Origin: Pirellulales bacterium
GTDB lineage: Bacteria; Planctomycetota; Planctomycetia; Pirellulales; JAEUIK01
NCBI GenBank assembly: GCA_019636335.1
Contig: JAHBXR010000023.1
Location: 1-64,000, forward strand
Direction of reading: 5' to 3'
DNA length: 64,000 nucleotides
Shown: piece by piece, positions 1-8,381 of the stretch
Layout of the letters: every line of letters begins with the position of its first letter
How positions within the stretch are numbered: position 1 is the stretch's first letter
Program-made: the position numbers and the translations under genes
Notes under the pieces: model-generated
Database searches by the model: none
What the model was told of the DNA's origin: nothing
The model's input: only the letters and a program-made list of their open reading frames with translations

Positions 1-344
1 GGTATTGGCTGAGTAGATAATATGCGTTCGTACTTGAGACGCGCCTTATGGAGCGACGCGAGGCAGTAGAAATACGTGTCTGCGTCGTCCCTCACTGTGA
101 CGAGACGCTCGAAGAACGTCGTGCAATCAAGCCCGGCAATCTTCAAGTTTTCCAGGGACTGATTCGAAAAGAACTCAGGCAGCTGCTTTGGCAGTTCTGG
201 AAAGTGCTTTTGCAGATCAAGATCAGCCACAATCCTGGCAATCAAATAAACACAAATATCATCCGTCAATTCCACAGCTTGTCCGCTACTACCTAGCGAT
301 CGGACTTTCTCCAGAATTGCCATTTGCAGCTTTGTCAGTCCCAT
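1..344 (-). CDS. Unidentified protein overlapping the DNA methyltransferase gene, possible restriction endonuclease (3' end outside window)
   Basis: A minus-strand frame starts with an ATG at 344 and stays open for 114 codons to the window edge, so the C-terminus is missing. It begins MGLTKLQMAILEKVRSLG and continues as ordinary mixed helical sequence. Its first ten bases overlap the end of the methyltransferase gene, which points to translational coupling. I see no nuclease motif (PD-ExK, HNH, GIY-YIG, PLD) in the visible part. The restriction role is inferred only from position: a gene overlapping an orphan-looking type II cytosine methyltransferase is often its endonuclease. It could instead be an accessory protein. 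Base composition is lower in GC than the helicase gene next door, like the methyltransferase. Confidence 0.6.
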   Translation of the reverse strand, partial: MGLTKLQMAILEKVRSLGSSGQAVELTDDICVYLIARIVADLDLQKHFPELPKQLPEFFSNQSLENLKIAGLDCTTFFERLVTVRDDADTYFYCLASLHKARLKYERILSTQPI

Positions 345-1600
345 AAACTCGCCTGATAGCGTCCACCGGTACTCACCCGAAACCGCTTCGTCACTTTTTT
401 GGTGACGGCAGCAAGGGCGGGGCTCATTCCCTCGGACAGCGTAGGAACGAAGCTCAACAATGCTCCACGGGCTTTCGACTTCTGACTCAGCAGCAGATCC
501 TGTTGAAGAACATGGGCAATGCACTGGGCCAAAAGCGGTGGAACAGCGTTGCCGATCAGTTGGATTCGATCCGCTACACGTCCACGGAACTCGAAGTTTA
601 CTGGAAACGACTGCAGTATTGCACATTCTCGAATGGACAACGGCCTATCACTTGATGGGTGTATAAACTCGCGGAGAGCCCCGCTGGTGATGGCCTTGGA
701 AGGTTCGTCGCACTTCAATCGCCGAATACCCGCGGGGGCACCGCCACGCCGTTCCGTCGGTGTACCATCCATCACCCTCCGAAAAGCACGTCGTCGATAA
801 CTCTTGTGCCATAGCTCTTCTGGCAGATCCTTCATCCGTTCTCCCGGACGAAGAAGCTTTGCCCGTGCCAAATCATCAGCCTTCAGGGGCACGTAATAAT
901 GATCTGAAAGCGGAGCCGCCTCTGGGTCTCGAGAAGGCTCCGGCAAATCGCCCAGTGCGTGCAGTAGCGTAACAGCTGGCGCAGACGCTCGCCCATTTGC
1001 CAAATGGGCGCCGGGCGCTCCGAGAGCGGAATGCGTCGATCTGGGAAAGCTCGGCTCCCACCCAAGACCGCCTATTGCGATAACTCGCTTGCGATGCTGC
1101 GGTACCCCGAAATTCGCGGCATTGACCTTTCGAACATGCACGAAATAACCAGCCTGAATTACTGGTTCTAGCAGTTCCAACACAAAACTGCCGTGGCTTC
1201 CGGTTAGAAACCCTTCAACATTCTCGAAGACGAACGCGCGCGGCTTGTGTCGAGCAACTAAGCTTGCGAAGACAGACACAAGCGTGTTTCGGGCGTCATC
1301 AGTTCGACGTGTCCCGGCGGAGGAGAATCCTTGACACGGTGGCCCACCTACGATCACGTCGACAGGAGGGAGCTCTAAAGCCCGAGTGATTTCAATCTGT
1401 TGACAATCGTGCGTAAAATTCGATTGATACGTCTCAACTGCGGGAAGCCACGCGTCATAGGCTGTTACAACGCGAAAGCCTGCTCGCTGGAACCCCAGGC
1501 TCACCCCTCCTGCACCGCAAAACAAATCGACCACGGTGAATGCAGTGTTGCTGTCCTGCTCAACAACTTCAGACGAGACTGGCTTCTTGCATCCTGCCAT
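335..1600 (-). CDS. DNA (cytosine-5-)-methyltransferase, type II restriction-modification type
   Basis: The 421-residue protein would transfer a methyl group from S-adenosylmethionine to C5 of cytosine in a specific DNA site. The family motifs are in the normal order: motif I DLFCGAGG (about 25-32) for AdoMet binding, motif IV GGPPCQGFS with the catalytic Cys89, motif VI ENV (126-128), motif VIII QHRKRV (168-173), a variable target-recognition region, then LQSFP and IGNAVPP (motifs IX and X). Length is normal for a stand-alone enzyme. The gene is followed, with a 10-base overlap, by an unidentified gene on the same strand that may be the endonuclease. GC is lower than in the flanking housekeeping genes, which fits horizontal gain. 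The recognition sequence cannot be read from the protein. Confidence 0.93.
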   Translation of the reverse strand: MAGCKKPVSSEVVEQDSNTAFTVVDLFCGAGGVSLGFQRAGFRVVTAYDAWLPAVETYQSNFTHDCQQIEITRALELPPVDVIVGGPPCQGFSSAGTRRTDDARNTLVSVFASLVARHKPRAFVFENVEGFLTGSHGSFVLELLEPVIQAGYFVHVRKVNAANFGVPQHRKRVIAIGGLGWEPSFPRSTHSALGAPGAHLANGRASAPAVTLLHALGDLPEPSRDPEAAPLSDHYYVPLKADDLARAKLLRPGERMKDLPEELWHKSYRRRAFRRVMDGTPTERRGGAPAGIRRLKCDEPSKAITSGALREFIHPSSDRPLSIRECAILQSFPVNFEFRGRVADRIQLIGNAVPPLLAQCIAHVLQQDLLLSQKSKARGALLSFVPTLSEGMSPALAAVTKKVTKRFRVSTGGRYQASLWD

Positions 1601-1632
1601 AAGATTGAATCGTAATGCGATTTGTCAGTAGG

Positions 1633-3642
1633 TCAACGCGTTACGTCCAGCTTTGCCCCCACCGCCGTCACTGGCTCGCGCACGATTTCGCAATCGGGTA
1701 GCGATTCCAAGAACGTTCGCCCGTACGGTTTCGTGGAAATCCTCGGGTCGAGGATCACCACCATGCCGTGGTCGCGGCGGCTGCGGATCAGGCGGCCGAA
1801 GCCTTGTTTCAGCTTGATCACCGCCTCGGGCAGTTGGTACTCGACGAAGGGCTTGCCTCCCGAACGACGGATCGCTTCCAACCTCGCCTCCAGTAATGGC
1901 CGGTCGGGCACGCTGAAGGGGAGCTTCGTGATGATCACGTTCGTCAATGCGTCGCCCGGCACGTCGACCCCCTGCCAGAAGCTGTCGGTGCCGAGCAATA
2001 CCGCGCGGGGATTCGCCTTGAAACGCTCGATCATCTGGTGACGCGGCAACCCATCGGCCTGCGAGTAAAGGGCCAGATTGCGCCGCACGAGCCACGTCAT
2101 GAGTTCCGCTCCCACGCGACGCATCATCTCGTAGCTCGTGAAGAGGACGAAGGCGTGGCCGTCGGTCCGGTCGACGTAACGCTTGACCATATCGACCACG
2201 CGACGATCGTACTCGGCGCCGTCGGTGGCCGGGTCGGGCATCCCTTCAACCAACACCAGCTTGGCCTGCTCGCGATAGTTGAAGGGACTGCCAAGCTTCA
2301 AGCGCGCCGTTTGGGTCAACCCGACGCGCGATTGGAAGAACTCGAACGACGACTGCTTGCCGACGGCCAGCGTGGCACTCGTCATGACGACGGTCGGCAC
2401 CTGTGAGAACAACTGCTCGCGCAAGGCCGGGCCGACGTCGATCGGCGCGGCGGCCAGGCTCGTGCGCGGGCGGCGCCCCTGCCGCGTCTCGATCCAGTAG
2501 ACGAAATCGCCCCAGGCCTGCTCCTGCCAGGCGTTGATCTCTTCGCTCAGTCCCCGCAAACGCTCGCTGGCACTAGTAAAGTCCTGGCGCTGCTCGGTGC
2601 TGTCGAGATCCTGTCCACGATCCTTGACCAGCTTCGCCAGGCGATCGAGCACGGGCGAAAGGTGATTCGGAATGGCCTTTGGTTGATCGATGCGGCCGTT
2701 CGAGCGGCCATGCGCGGCGTGCCAGTCGCGAATGGCGTCGAAAAACTCATCGCTTCGATCGCGGCATTCGAGCACCAGCTTTTGCGCCTCGACGGCATGA
2801 TGATGGACGAGCAGCCCCTTGTTCGTGCGATCGTTGTAGAGCTTCGACAGCGTGTACTGCACCTGGCTCGACGTGACCCCGAGGCCCAGGTGGTCGCCGG
2901 CGGCGGCCTCCATGTTGTGCGCTTCGTCGAAGATGACGATGTCGTAGTCGGGCAGAATGCTGACCCCCTGCCGGCGCAGGGCGAGGTCGCTGAAGAACAG
3001 GGCGTGGTTCACCACCAGCAACTGCGCGTTCTGCACGCGACGGCGCGCGCGGTAGTAGAAGCAATCGGCATGCGTGGGACACTGGCGCCCCATGCAGTTG
3101 CCATGCTCGCTCTGCACTTCGTCCCACACCTGGGGCAGCGGCCGGTACGAAAGATCTGAAAGGGATCCGTCCCCCGTGTTTCGTGACCACTCGGCGATGG
3201 CGCGCAGTCCCTCGAATTCCTCCTGCTGGCTGAAGATGCCCCCCGCACGAGCAATGGCGTTCTTCATCCGCCGCAGGCTGAGATAGTTGTTGCGTCCCTT
3301 CACCAGCACGGCGGCGAACTCGAGGGGGATCACGGCGTTCAAGAGGGGGAAGTCTTTCGACATCAACTGCTCTTGCAGGCTGATCGTATGCGTGGCGATG
3401 ACGGCGCGGCGGCGGGGGGCCTTGTCGTCGGTCGCTTCGCCGGCGGTGGCCAGAATGGCCGGCACGAGATAGGCAAAGCTCTTGCCGACGCCGGTCCCTG
3501 CCTCGACCACCAAGTGGTGGCGATTGTCGATCGCCGCGGCGACGGCCTCGGCCATGGCCAATTGCTCGGGTCGCTCTTCATAGCCGCTCAGGCGCGCGGC
3601 GATGCGTCCCTGCGTCCCCAGAATGTCGGCTACCGAAAGCAT
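1633..3642 (-). CDS. dinG: ATP-dependent helicase, DinG/XPD (Rad3) family
   Basis: This 669-residue superfamily 2 helicase probably unwinds DNA 5'-3' and resolves damaged or structured DNA. Visible motifs are a Q-motif-like stretch (21-31), Walker A EAGTGVGKS (47-55), the DEAH box (239-242), and C-terminal helicase motifs such as LLGTDSFWQGVDVPG and the QGFGRLIRS arginine-finger region. Between Walker A and DEAH lie Cys183, Cys188 and Cys194, which match three of the four ligands of the family's iron-sulfur cluster. The fourth position, in the conserved GRNNYLSLRR stretch, is Ser122 where DinG proteins such as that of E. coli have Cys. It ends 32 bases before the methyltransferase start and is transcribed in the same direction. 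Assignment to DinG rather than a YoaA-type paralogue is not certain. Confidence 0.88.
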   Translation of the reverse strand: MLSVADILGTQGRIAARLSGYEERPEQLAMAEAVAAAIDNRHHLVVEAGTGVGKSFAYLVPAILATAGEATDDKAPRRRAVIATHTISLQEQLMSKDFPLLNAVIPLEFAAVLVKGRNNYLSLRRMKNAIARAGGIFSQQEEFEGLRAIAEWSRNTGDGSLSDLSYRPLPQVWDEVQSEHGNCMGRQCPTHADCFYYRARRRVQNAQLLVVNHALFFSDLALRRQGVSILPDYDIVIFDEAHNMEAAAGDHLGLGVTSSQVQYTLSKLYNDRTNKGLLVHHHAVEAQKLVLECRDRSDEFFDAIRDWHAAHGRSNGRIDQPKAIPNHLSPVLDRLAKLVKDRGQDLDSTEQRQDFTSASERLRGLSEEINAWQEQAWGDFVYWIETRQGRRPRTSLAAAPIDVGPALREQLFSQVPTVVMTSATLAVGKQSSFEFFQSRVGLTQTARLKLGSPFNYREQAKLVLVEGMPDPATDGAEYDRRVVDMVKRYVDRTDGHAFVLFTSYEMMRRVGAELMTWLVRRNLALYSQADGLPRHQMIERFKANPRAVLLGTDSFWQGVDVPGDALTNVIITKLPFSVPDRPLLEARLEAIRRSGGKPFVEYQLPEAVIKLKQGFGRLIRSRRDHGMVVILDPRISTKPYGRTFLESLPDCEIVREPVTAVGAKLDVTR

Positions 3643-3910
3643 GAAAAGGGCGATCCGTCGTTGGTTTTGCGCGGCGAGGCGGTGCGCTCAAACTACCACG
3701 AATCGAAAACAGGGAGTAGGCGAGGCCGGGAGCAACCGCATCGCAACTCATTCTCGCCTGCCGCTGGCGCTGGGCGTGGCGGCTCGAAGACGGATTTGCT
3801 CGCCGTAACGGTCGCCTGGAGCCGTAGGTGAATCGGGGGCAATCTGCTATCTTCCGGCCAGTCCGACGGTGGCGCTATCACCGCGGTAGCGATTCCAGGA
3901 TCATCAACCC

Positions 3911-4927
3911 ATGCCGATTGAATTCCGCTGCACGAATTGCGAGAAGCTCCTGCGCGTGCCCGACGAGACAGCCGGTCGCCAGGCGAAATGCCCCGCGTGC
4001 GACACGGTGCTGGCGATCCCCCACGCATCGACGAGTGGTCCGTCGCTCGCACCGCCGCAGCCTGCGTCTGGCGAGGCGAATCCGTATCAGGCTCCATCTC
4101 TGACGAATACCCAGGCCGACCGCAGGACGAGCGCGGCGGGGCCTTTTCCGACCGCGCCGAAGATCGATCCGCTCGCCGTCATCGGCCGGGCGTGGGAGAT
4201 CTTCAAGCTGAAGATGAGCTTCGTCATTCTCGTCGTCGTGATCGGTTTCGGCCTGCAGTACCTGGTTTCGTTCGCGATCGCCTTCGGCAACATTATGCTG
4301 CGAGCGGCCATGCCGGGAATGGGCGTCTATCTCGCTTCCGAGATCGTCTACAACCTGGTCGTCAATGTCTTCAATAGCTGGTTGTGGTTCGGCGTTATCC
4401 TGGCACTACTAAGAATGACGCGCGGCGAGCCAACCTCGGTGGGCGATATTTTCCGCGGCGGTCGGTTCTTGCTGCGCGCGATTATCGCCACGATTTTATT
4501 GTGGCTGGTTTCGCTGCTGATCGTGGCGCCGTTTGTGGCGCCCGGCGGAATTCTCATGATGGTACGCGGTACGAATGACACCGTGGCCACCCTGGTGCTC
4601 GGCGGGGGCTTCTTGCTGGCGATGATTCCGCTGTTGTACGTCTCGATCTCGATCTTGCAGTACCCGTTCCTCATCGTCGACCGCGACTTGGACGCGATCG
4701 CGGCCATCACGCTTTCGTGGAAGCTGACGGCGGGAAATCGGTGGCGTTTGCTGGCCCTCTATTTCATCGCGGGGCTACTGGCCATGGGGGGCGTCGTCGT
4801 CTGTTGCGTGCCCGCCTTGATCACGATTCCGCTGGCCGTCCTCACCTCGGTGGTGGCCTATCTGACGCTGACGGGTCAATCGTCGATCGAGAGCTTTGCG
4901 CGCGAGACCGCGCCGCCGACGGCCTAA
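3911..4927 (+). CDS. Zinc-ribbon multi-pass membrane protein of unknown function
   Basis: The 338-residue protein begins with a small zinc-ribbon, two Cys pairs in FRCTNCEKLL (CxxC) and KCPACDTVL (CxxC), within residues 6-36. A Pro/Ala/Ser-rich linker follows up to about residue 85. The rest holds about six hydrophobic helices, starting at the FKLKMSFVILVVVIGFG region (about 98-120) and ending near residue 325. This layout, a cytoplasmic zinc finger in front of a membrane domain, is common in planctomycete proteins without known function. The membrane part resembles DUF975/YciC-like integral membrane proteins in overall character, but I cannot assign a family. It is divergent from the helicase gene; the 268 bases between them carry no other feature I recognise. 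It converges with the sulfite oxidase gene. Confidence 0.85.
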   Translation: MPIEFRCTNCEKLLRVPDETAGRQAKCPACDTVLAIPHASTSGPSLAPPQPASGEANPYQAPSLTNTQADRRTSAAGPFPTAPKIDPLAVIGRAWEIFKLKMSFVILVVVIGFGLQYLVSFAIAFGNIMLRAAMPGMGVYLASEIVYNLVVNVFNSWLWFGVILALLRMTRGEPTSVGDIFRGGRFLLRAIIATILLWLVSLLIVAPFVAPGGILMMVRGTNDTVATLVLGGGFLLAMIPLLYVSISILQYPFLIVDRDLDAIAAITLSWKLTAGNRWRLLALYFIAGLLAMGGVVVCCVPALITIPLAVLTSVVAYLTLTGQSSIESFARETAPPTA

Positions 4928-4948
4928 ACGCCGTTGGGCGATCGTCTT

Positions 4949-6121
4949 TCAGATGCCGGCGCCGGCCATCAGCTCGAGTTCGACATCAAGGGGGCGCCGG
5001 CTGTTTTCTTCGGCATACCAGGCCATGTCGTAGAGCAGCGTCTCGGCGTCGGCACGGCGCGCGTCGCTACGCTTCGATTCCTCGACCGTCACCGTGCGTG
5101 GGCGGCTGAAGTGAATGACGTAGCCGCCGTGCAAAGGCGAGTGCGCCATCGGTTGCACGGCGCCACCGGCCGAGACGGCCCGCGAGAGAAGCGTATACGT
5201 GCCCGGTTCGGTGGTCTCCCATAGGAACTCCCACATCGTCCACGAATAGCGCGCGGTGGGCCCCACGAGGTTGGCCGATTGCCAACTGCGTCCGCCGTCG
5301 GTGCTGACTTCGACCGCCTGGATGGCATCCTCGCCGGCCCAAGCCACGCCGAAGAGGCGATTCGTTCCTCGTCCCAGGCTCTCTCCTTCGAGCGGACGAA
5401 TGAACTCCGATTTGATCGCCATCGGCCCCACGACGAGGCGATCGCGCCCGCCGAATCCTTCGCGCTCGATGGTGTACTTCGTCGACTGAAAGTAGCCCGT
5501 GAAGGGCCGGTCGACCAGCTCGATGTCGGTGAGCCATTTGACGCTGGCGACGCCGTACCAGCCGGGCACCAGCAGGCGGGCCGGCGCGCCATGATTCGGC
5601 TCGAGCAGTTCGCCATTCATGCGCGTGACGACGAGCGTATCGGGATCGAGGGCCTTGCGCAGCGGCAGACCCCGCGCGAAATTCATGGGGGCGGGATGAT
5701 CGGCCTCGCTGCCTCGATCCGCGCCCGTGCCCACGACTTCGACGGCCTCCGGCTCGATGCCGGCCTCGTTCAACAAATCGGCAAGTGGCACGCCCGTCCA
5801 TTCGGCGTGTCCCACGGCGCCTGCTCCCCACTGCACGCCATGCGCGAGGGGCTTGAGAAAGGAACGTCCGTTGCCCGCGCATTCCATGGTGGCGAAAACG
5901 GTGCGTTCGGGCCGCTGCAACAATTCAGCCCAGGAGAGCACGAGCGGCCGGGCGACCAGGCCGCCGATCGTCAGCCGCCAGGCGTGGCGGTCGATCTCGG
6001 GGACGCCAAAATGATTGCGGACGAAGAAGAGCCGGTTCGACGTCACCCAACTCCGCATCGAGCCCAGCGGCGTCTCGCTGTTTTCCGGCGCAGACGTGAC
6101 GAACTTGCGTTCTTCGTGCAT
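4949..6121 (-). CDS. Molybdopterin-dependent sulfite oxidase family oxidoreductase
   Basis: The 390-residue protein belongs to the sulfite oxidase/nitrate reductase superfamily and probably oxidises sulfite to sulfate. The molybdenum-binding Cys81 lies in ATMECAGNGRSF, followed by typical domain motifs (APARLLVPGWYGV, VKWLTDIEL). The C-terminal third, GVAWAGEDAIQAVEVSTDGG, is the Mo-co dimerisation (Ig-like) domain. No haem domain and no Tat signal are visible, so the protein would be cytoplasmic and need a separate electron acceptor. I start at the ATG at 6121 because the sequence upstream in the same frame looks non-coding. The cysteine dioxygenase gene lies 84 bases upstream on the same strand, which supports a role in removing sulfite made from cysteine. 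Confidence 0.88.
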   Translation of the reverse strand: MHEERKFVTSAPENSETPLGSMRSWVTSNRLFFVRNHFGVPEIDRHAWRLTIGGLVARPLVLSWAELLQRPERTVFATMECAGNGRSFLKPLAHGVQWGAGAVGHAEWTGVPLADLLNEAGIEPEAVEVVGTGADRGSEADHPAPMNFARGLPLRKALDPDTLVVTRMNGELLEPNHGAPARLLVPGWYGVASVKWLTDIELVDRPFTGYFQSTKYTIEREGFGGRDRLVVGPMAIKSEFIRPLEGESLGRGTNRLFGVAWAGEDAIQAVEVSTDGGRSWQSANLVGPTARYSWTMWEFLWETTEPGTYTLLSRAVSAGGAVQPMAHSPLHGGYVIHFSRPRTVTVEESKRSDARRADAETLLYDMAWYAEENSRRPLDVELELMAGAGI

Positions 6122-6205
6122 GGTAGTTCGTGGAGTTGGAGTTTGTTGTTCGTTGCCTAGTAAATTCCACGGTTGGGCAGTAAGCCGTGCCACTAGCTGG
6201 CCTCG

Positions 6206-6748
6206 TTAAATGCCGGCGGCGTCGCTGAACTCGGTCAGCATCAACTCCTGTCCGCGCGTATTATCGAGGATCGAGTAGGTTCCCATGATCCGCAGCGGCG
6301 GCGTATACACGTGCAGCGTGACCAGGTCGGCCGTACCCGCTTGCAAATTCGATACCTGGTGCAGGTCGAGATCCTCGCTACCGATCACCAAGCCGGCGAC
6401 ATAATCGCGCGACTCGACCGCGCGAACCTGGCCATTGGGAGCGAAGTCGAAGCGAGTCTCCGTCATCGTGCCGCGCAGCACGCGCACGGCACAACTCGAC
6501 CCGGCGTGATCGTGAATCGGAGAACGCTGCCCGTTCAGCCAGCACAGAGCCAGCACGCTGTACCACGGGCCCGTGGCGATCAGGTTGCGCGCGTAGTGGT
6601 GTGGCGAAAAGTGGAGGAATTCTGCCAGTTCCTGGAGGTCGACCTCGAGCGTGGCCAGGCGCGCACACAGTTCGTCGAGCGGGGCGCGGCCTTCGAGCCG
6701 GTCGAGGTAGTCGAACAACGGGGCAAGCGATGCGAGGGTTGCCGCCAT
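6206..6748 (-). CDS. Cysteine dioxygenase type I
   Basis: The 180-residue cupin protein should oxidise L-cysteine to cysteine sulfinate with O2 and non-haem iron. The three iron ligands are visible as His79 and His81 in SPIHDHAG and His130 in LDLHQVSN. Cys86 and Tyr148 sit at the spacings of the crosslinked Cys-Tyr pair of mammalian enzymes (Cys93, Tyr157 in rat). Length is normal for bacterial forms. The start is the ATG at 6748; a longer frame exists but runs into the DUF1501 gene and reads as non-coding. The next gene downstream is a sulfite oxidase homologue, so the pair would handle two steps of cysteine sulfur oxidation to sulfate. Confidence 0.9.
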   Translation of the reverse strand: MAATLASLAPLFDYLDRLEGRAPLDELCARLATLEVDLQELAEFLHFSPHHYARNLIATGPWYSVLALCWLNGQRSPIHDHAGSSCAVRVLRGTMTETRFDFAPNGQVRAVESRDYVAGLVIGSEDLDLHQVSNLQAGTADLVTLHVYTPPLRIMGTYSILDNTRGQELMLTEFSDAAGI

Positions 6749-6861
6749 GAGCGATCCCACGAGCAAGTCGAGGTGCGGCGGGGCACAAGGCGTCCGATAT
6801 CTCGATCGTAGCTCAGCCTTGCGAACGACTCCAGCGCACGGCGCGCCAATTCGCCAACACT

Positions 6862-8244
6862 CTACAGTAGCTCGTGGATCGGCGTGGGATCTTCCAGCAC
6901 CGGTGTCGGGCGGCCGCTGTGATCCAGCAAATGTAACGCCGGATCGACCCCCAGACACTCGTAGATGGTGGCGTGGATATGTTCTGGGCGGACGGCGCGG
7001 GTTTGAGGGGCGTAGCCCTTGGCGTCGGTCGAACCGACGATCTGCCCGCCGCGAATGCCGCCTCCGCCCAGCAGGCAAAACATGGCATTGCCCCAATGAT
7101 CGCGGCCGGGCGTGCCCATGCTCCCCGCCGGCCCACCGTTGCCGCCGTCGTTCATGCGCGGCGTGCGGCTGAATTCACCACACAGGATGACGAGCGTGGA
7201 ATCGAGCATGCCCCGCGCATCAAGATCGGTGAACAAGGCCGAGACGGCGCTGTCGACCAGGGGCAGATAGTTCTCCATGCCCGACTTCAAGTCCCAGTGG
7301 TGATCCCAGCCGCCGTAGTGGACGGTGACAAAGGTCGAGCCGGCCTCGACGAGTCGCCGCGCCAAGAGCGTGCTTTGCCCCCAACTGTGGCGGCCGTACA
7401 TGTCGCGGATGCGCGGGTCTTCGCTCGAGACGTTGAACGCCTCGCGCGCGCTGGGCCCCGAGATGAATTGATACGCATCCTGGTCGAAGCGATCCATCGC
7501 GTCGAACAGTCCGTTACGATCGACGGCGCGCGGAATACGGTCGAGCCCGGCGAGCAGAGCACGGCGGTCGTCGAGCCGATCGACGGTCAGCCCACTGGCG
7601 AGATTCAGATTCTGTACCTGGAATCCTTCGGCGTTCGGATCGCCACCGGTCTGGAAGGGATCGAACTCGACCCCCATCCAGTTGCCGGCGAAATATCCCG
7701 GCGACAGACCGATGCTGCTCGCCAGCGGCACGCTGATGTAGGCCGGCATGTCGCGGCGACGCGGGCCGCGCTCGCGGGCCACGATCGAGCCGAGCGACGG
7801 AAACTTGCCCGACGTGTTCGCGCCGCTGACGCCCATGTCCTTCGTGGTGAGCATGCGATGCCCACCCGAGAAGTGGTCTCCCGTGTCGTGGTGCAGCGAG
7901 CGCACGATCGAGAACTTGTCGGCGATCTTGGCCTGTTTGGGAAACAGCTCGCTGATCTCGATGCCGGGCACGTTCGTGGGAATCGGTCGCCAGAGGCCGC
8001 GTACTTCGGCCGGCGCCTGGGGCTTGAGATCGTACAAATCGAGATGGCTCGGTCCGCCGTCGAGCCAGATCAGAATGGCCGAGGTGTCGCGGCGCGGAGT
8101 ACCTGCCGCGCGAGAGAGATCCTTGGCGCGCAGCACGCGCCCCAATCCCGCGGTGGCCATGCCCGCCACGCCCAACTGCACGAAGCTGCGTCGCGAGATG
8201 CCATCGCAATACCGGCGCGTGCTGCCCATGTCGATCCGCAACAT
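6862..8244 (-). CDS. DUF1501 domain-containing protein, Tat-type leader
   Basis: This is a 460-residue member of the DUF1501 family, which is strongly expanded in planctomycetes and related to sulfatase/alkaline-phosphatase folds. The N-terminus has a twin-arginine motif, ISRRSFVQLGVAGMA, so export through Tat is likely. Family signatures include ILIWLDGGPSHLDLYDLKP, HHDTGDHFSGGHRML, VTVHYGGWDHHWD and LVILCGEFSRTP. The precise reaction of the family is not established. I chose the ATG at 8244 because a Shine-Dalgarno-like AGAGGA lies just upstream and the twin-arginine motif then falls near the N-terminus. In planctomycetes such genes usually sit beside DUF1549/DUF1553 cytochrome-like proteins; none is present here. 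Confidence 0.92.
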   Translation of the reverse strand: MLRIDMGSTRRYCDGISRRSFVQLGVAGMATAGLGRVLRAKDLSRAAGTPRRDTSAILIWLDGGPSHLDLYDLKPQAPAEVRGLWRPIPTNVPGIEISELFPKQAKIADKFSIVRSLHHDTGDHFSGGHRMLTTKDMGVSGANTSGKFPSLGSIVARERGPRRRDMPAYISVPLASSIGLSPGYFAGNWMGVEFDPFQTGGDPNAEGFQVQNLNLASGLTVDRLDDRRALLAGLDRIPRAVDRNGLFDAMDRFDQDAYQFISGPSAREAFNVSSEDPRIRDMYGRHSWGQSTLLARRLVEAGSTFVTVHYGGWDHHWDLKSGMENYLPLVDSAVSALFTDLDARGMLDSTLVILCGEFSRTPRMNDGGNGGPAGSMGTPGRDHWGNAMFCLLGGGGIRGGQIVGSTDAKGYAPQTRAVRPEHIHATIYECLGVDPALHLLDHSGRPTPVLEDPTPIHELL

Positions 8245-8278
8245 GGTCCGATCCTCTCTTCGTGAGCCCCGAGGAGAC

Positions 8279-8307
8279 AAAAACACCGATCAACGACCGT
8301 TGATCGG
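8279..8307 (-). terminator. Rho-independent terminator or operator-like perfect dyad
   Basis: CCGATCAACG and its exact reverse complement are separated by two bases (8286-8307). On the minus strand the stem is followed by TGTTTTTG. That fits an intrinsic terminator for the DUF3592-like gene, whose stop is 75 bases upstream. A two-base loop is too tight for all ten pairs, so a slightly shorter stem would form. The dyad also lies about 42 bases before the DUF1501 start, so a repressor site is an alternative. Confidence 0.55.
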
Positions 8308-8381
8308 ACAGTATTCTGCTCCCTGCCGGGGAACAAAGTCAAGTCATCGAAACGGCACCCCGCGTGCTCGGAGTTGTTCGT

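Noticed and set aside
48-296. Plus-strand frame at the left edge
   Set aside because: The opposite strand carries a longer frame coupled to the methyltransferase gene and with better protein character.
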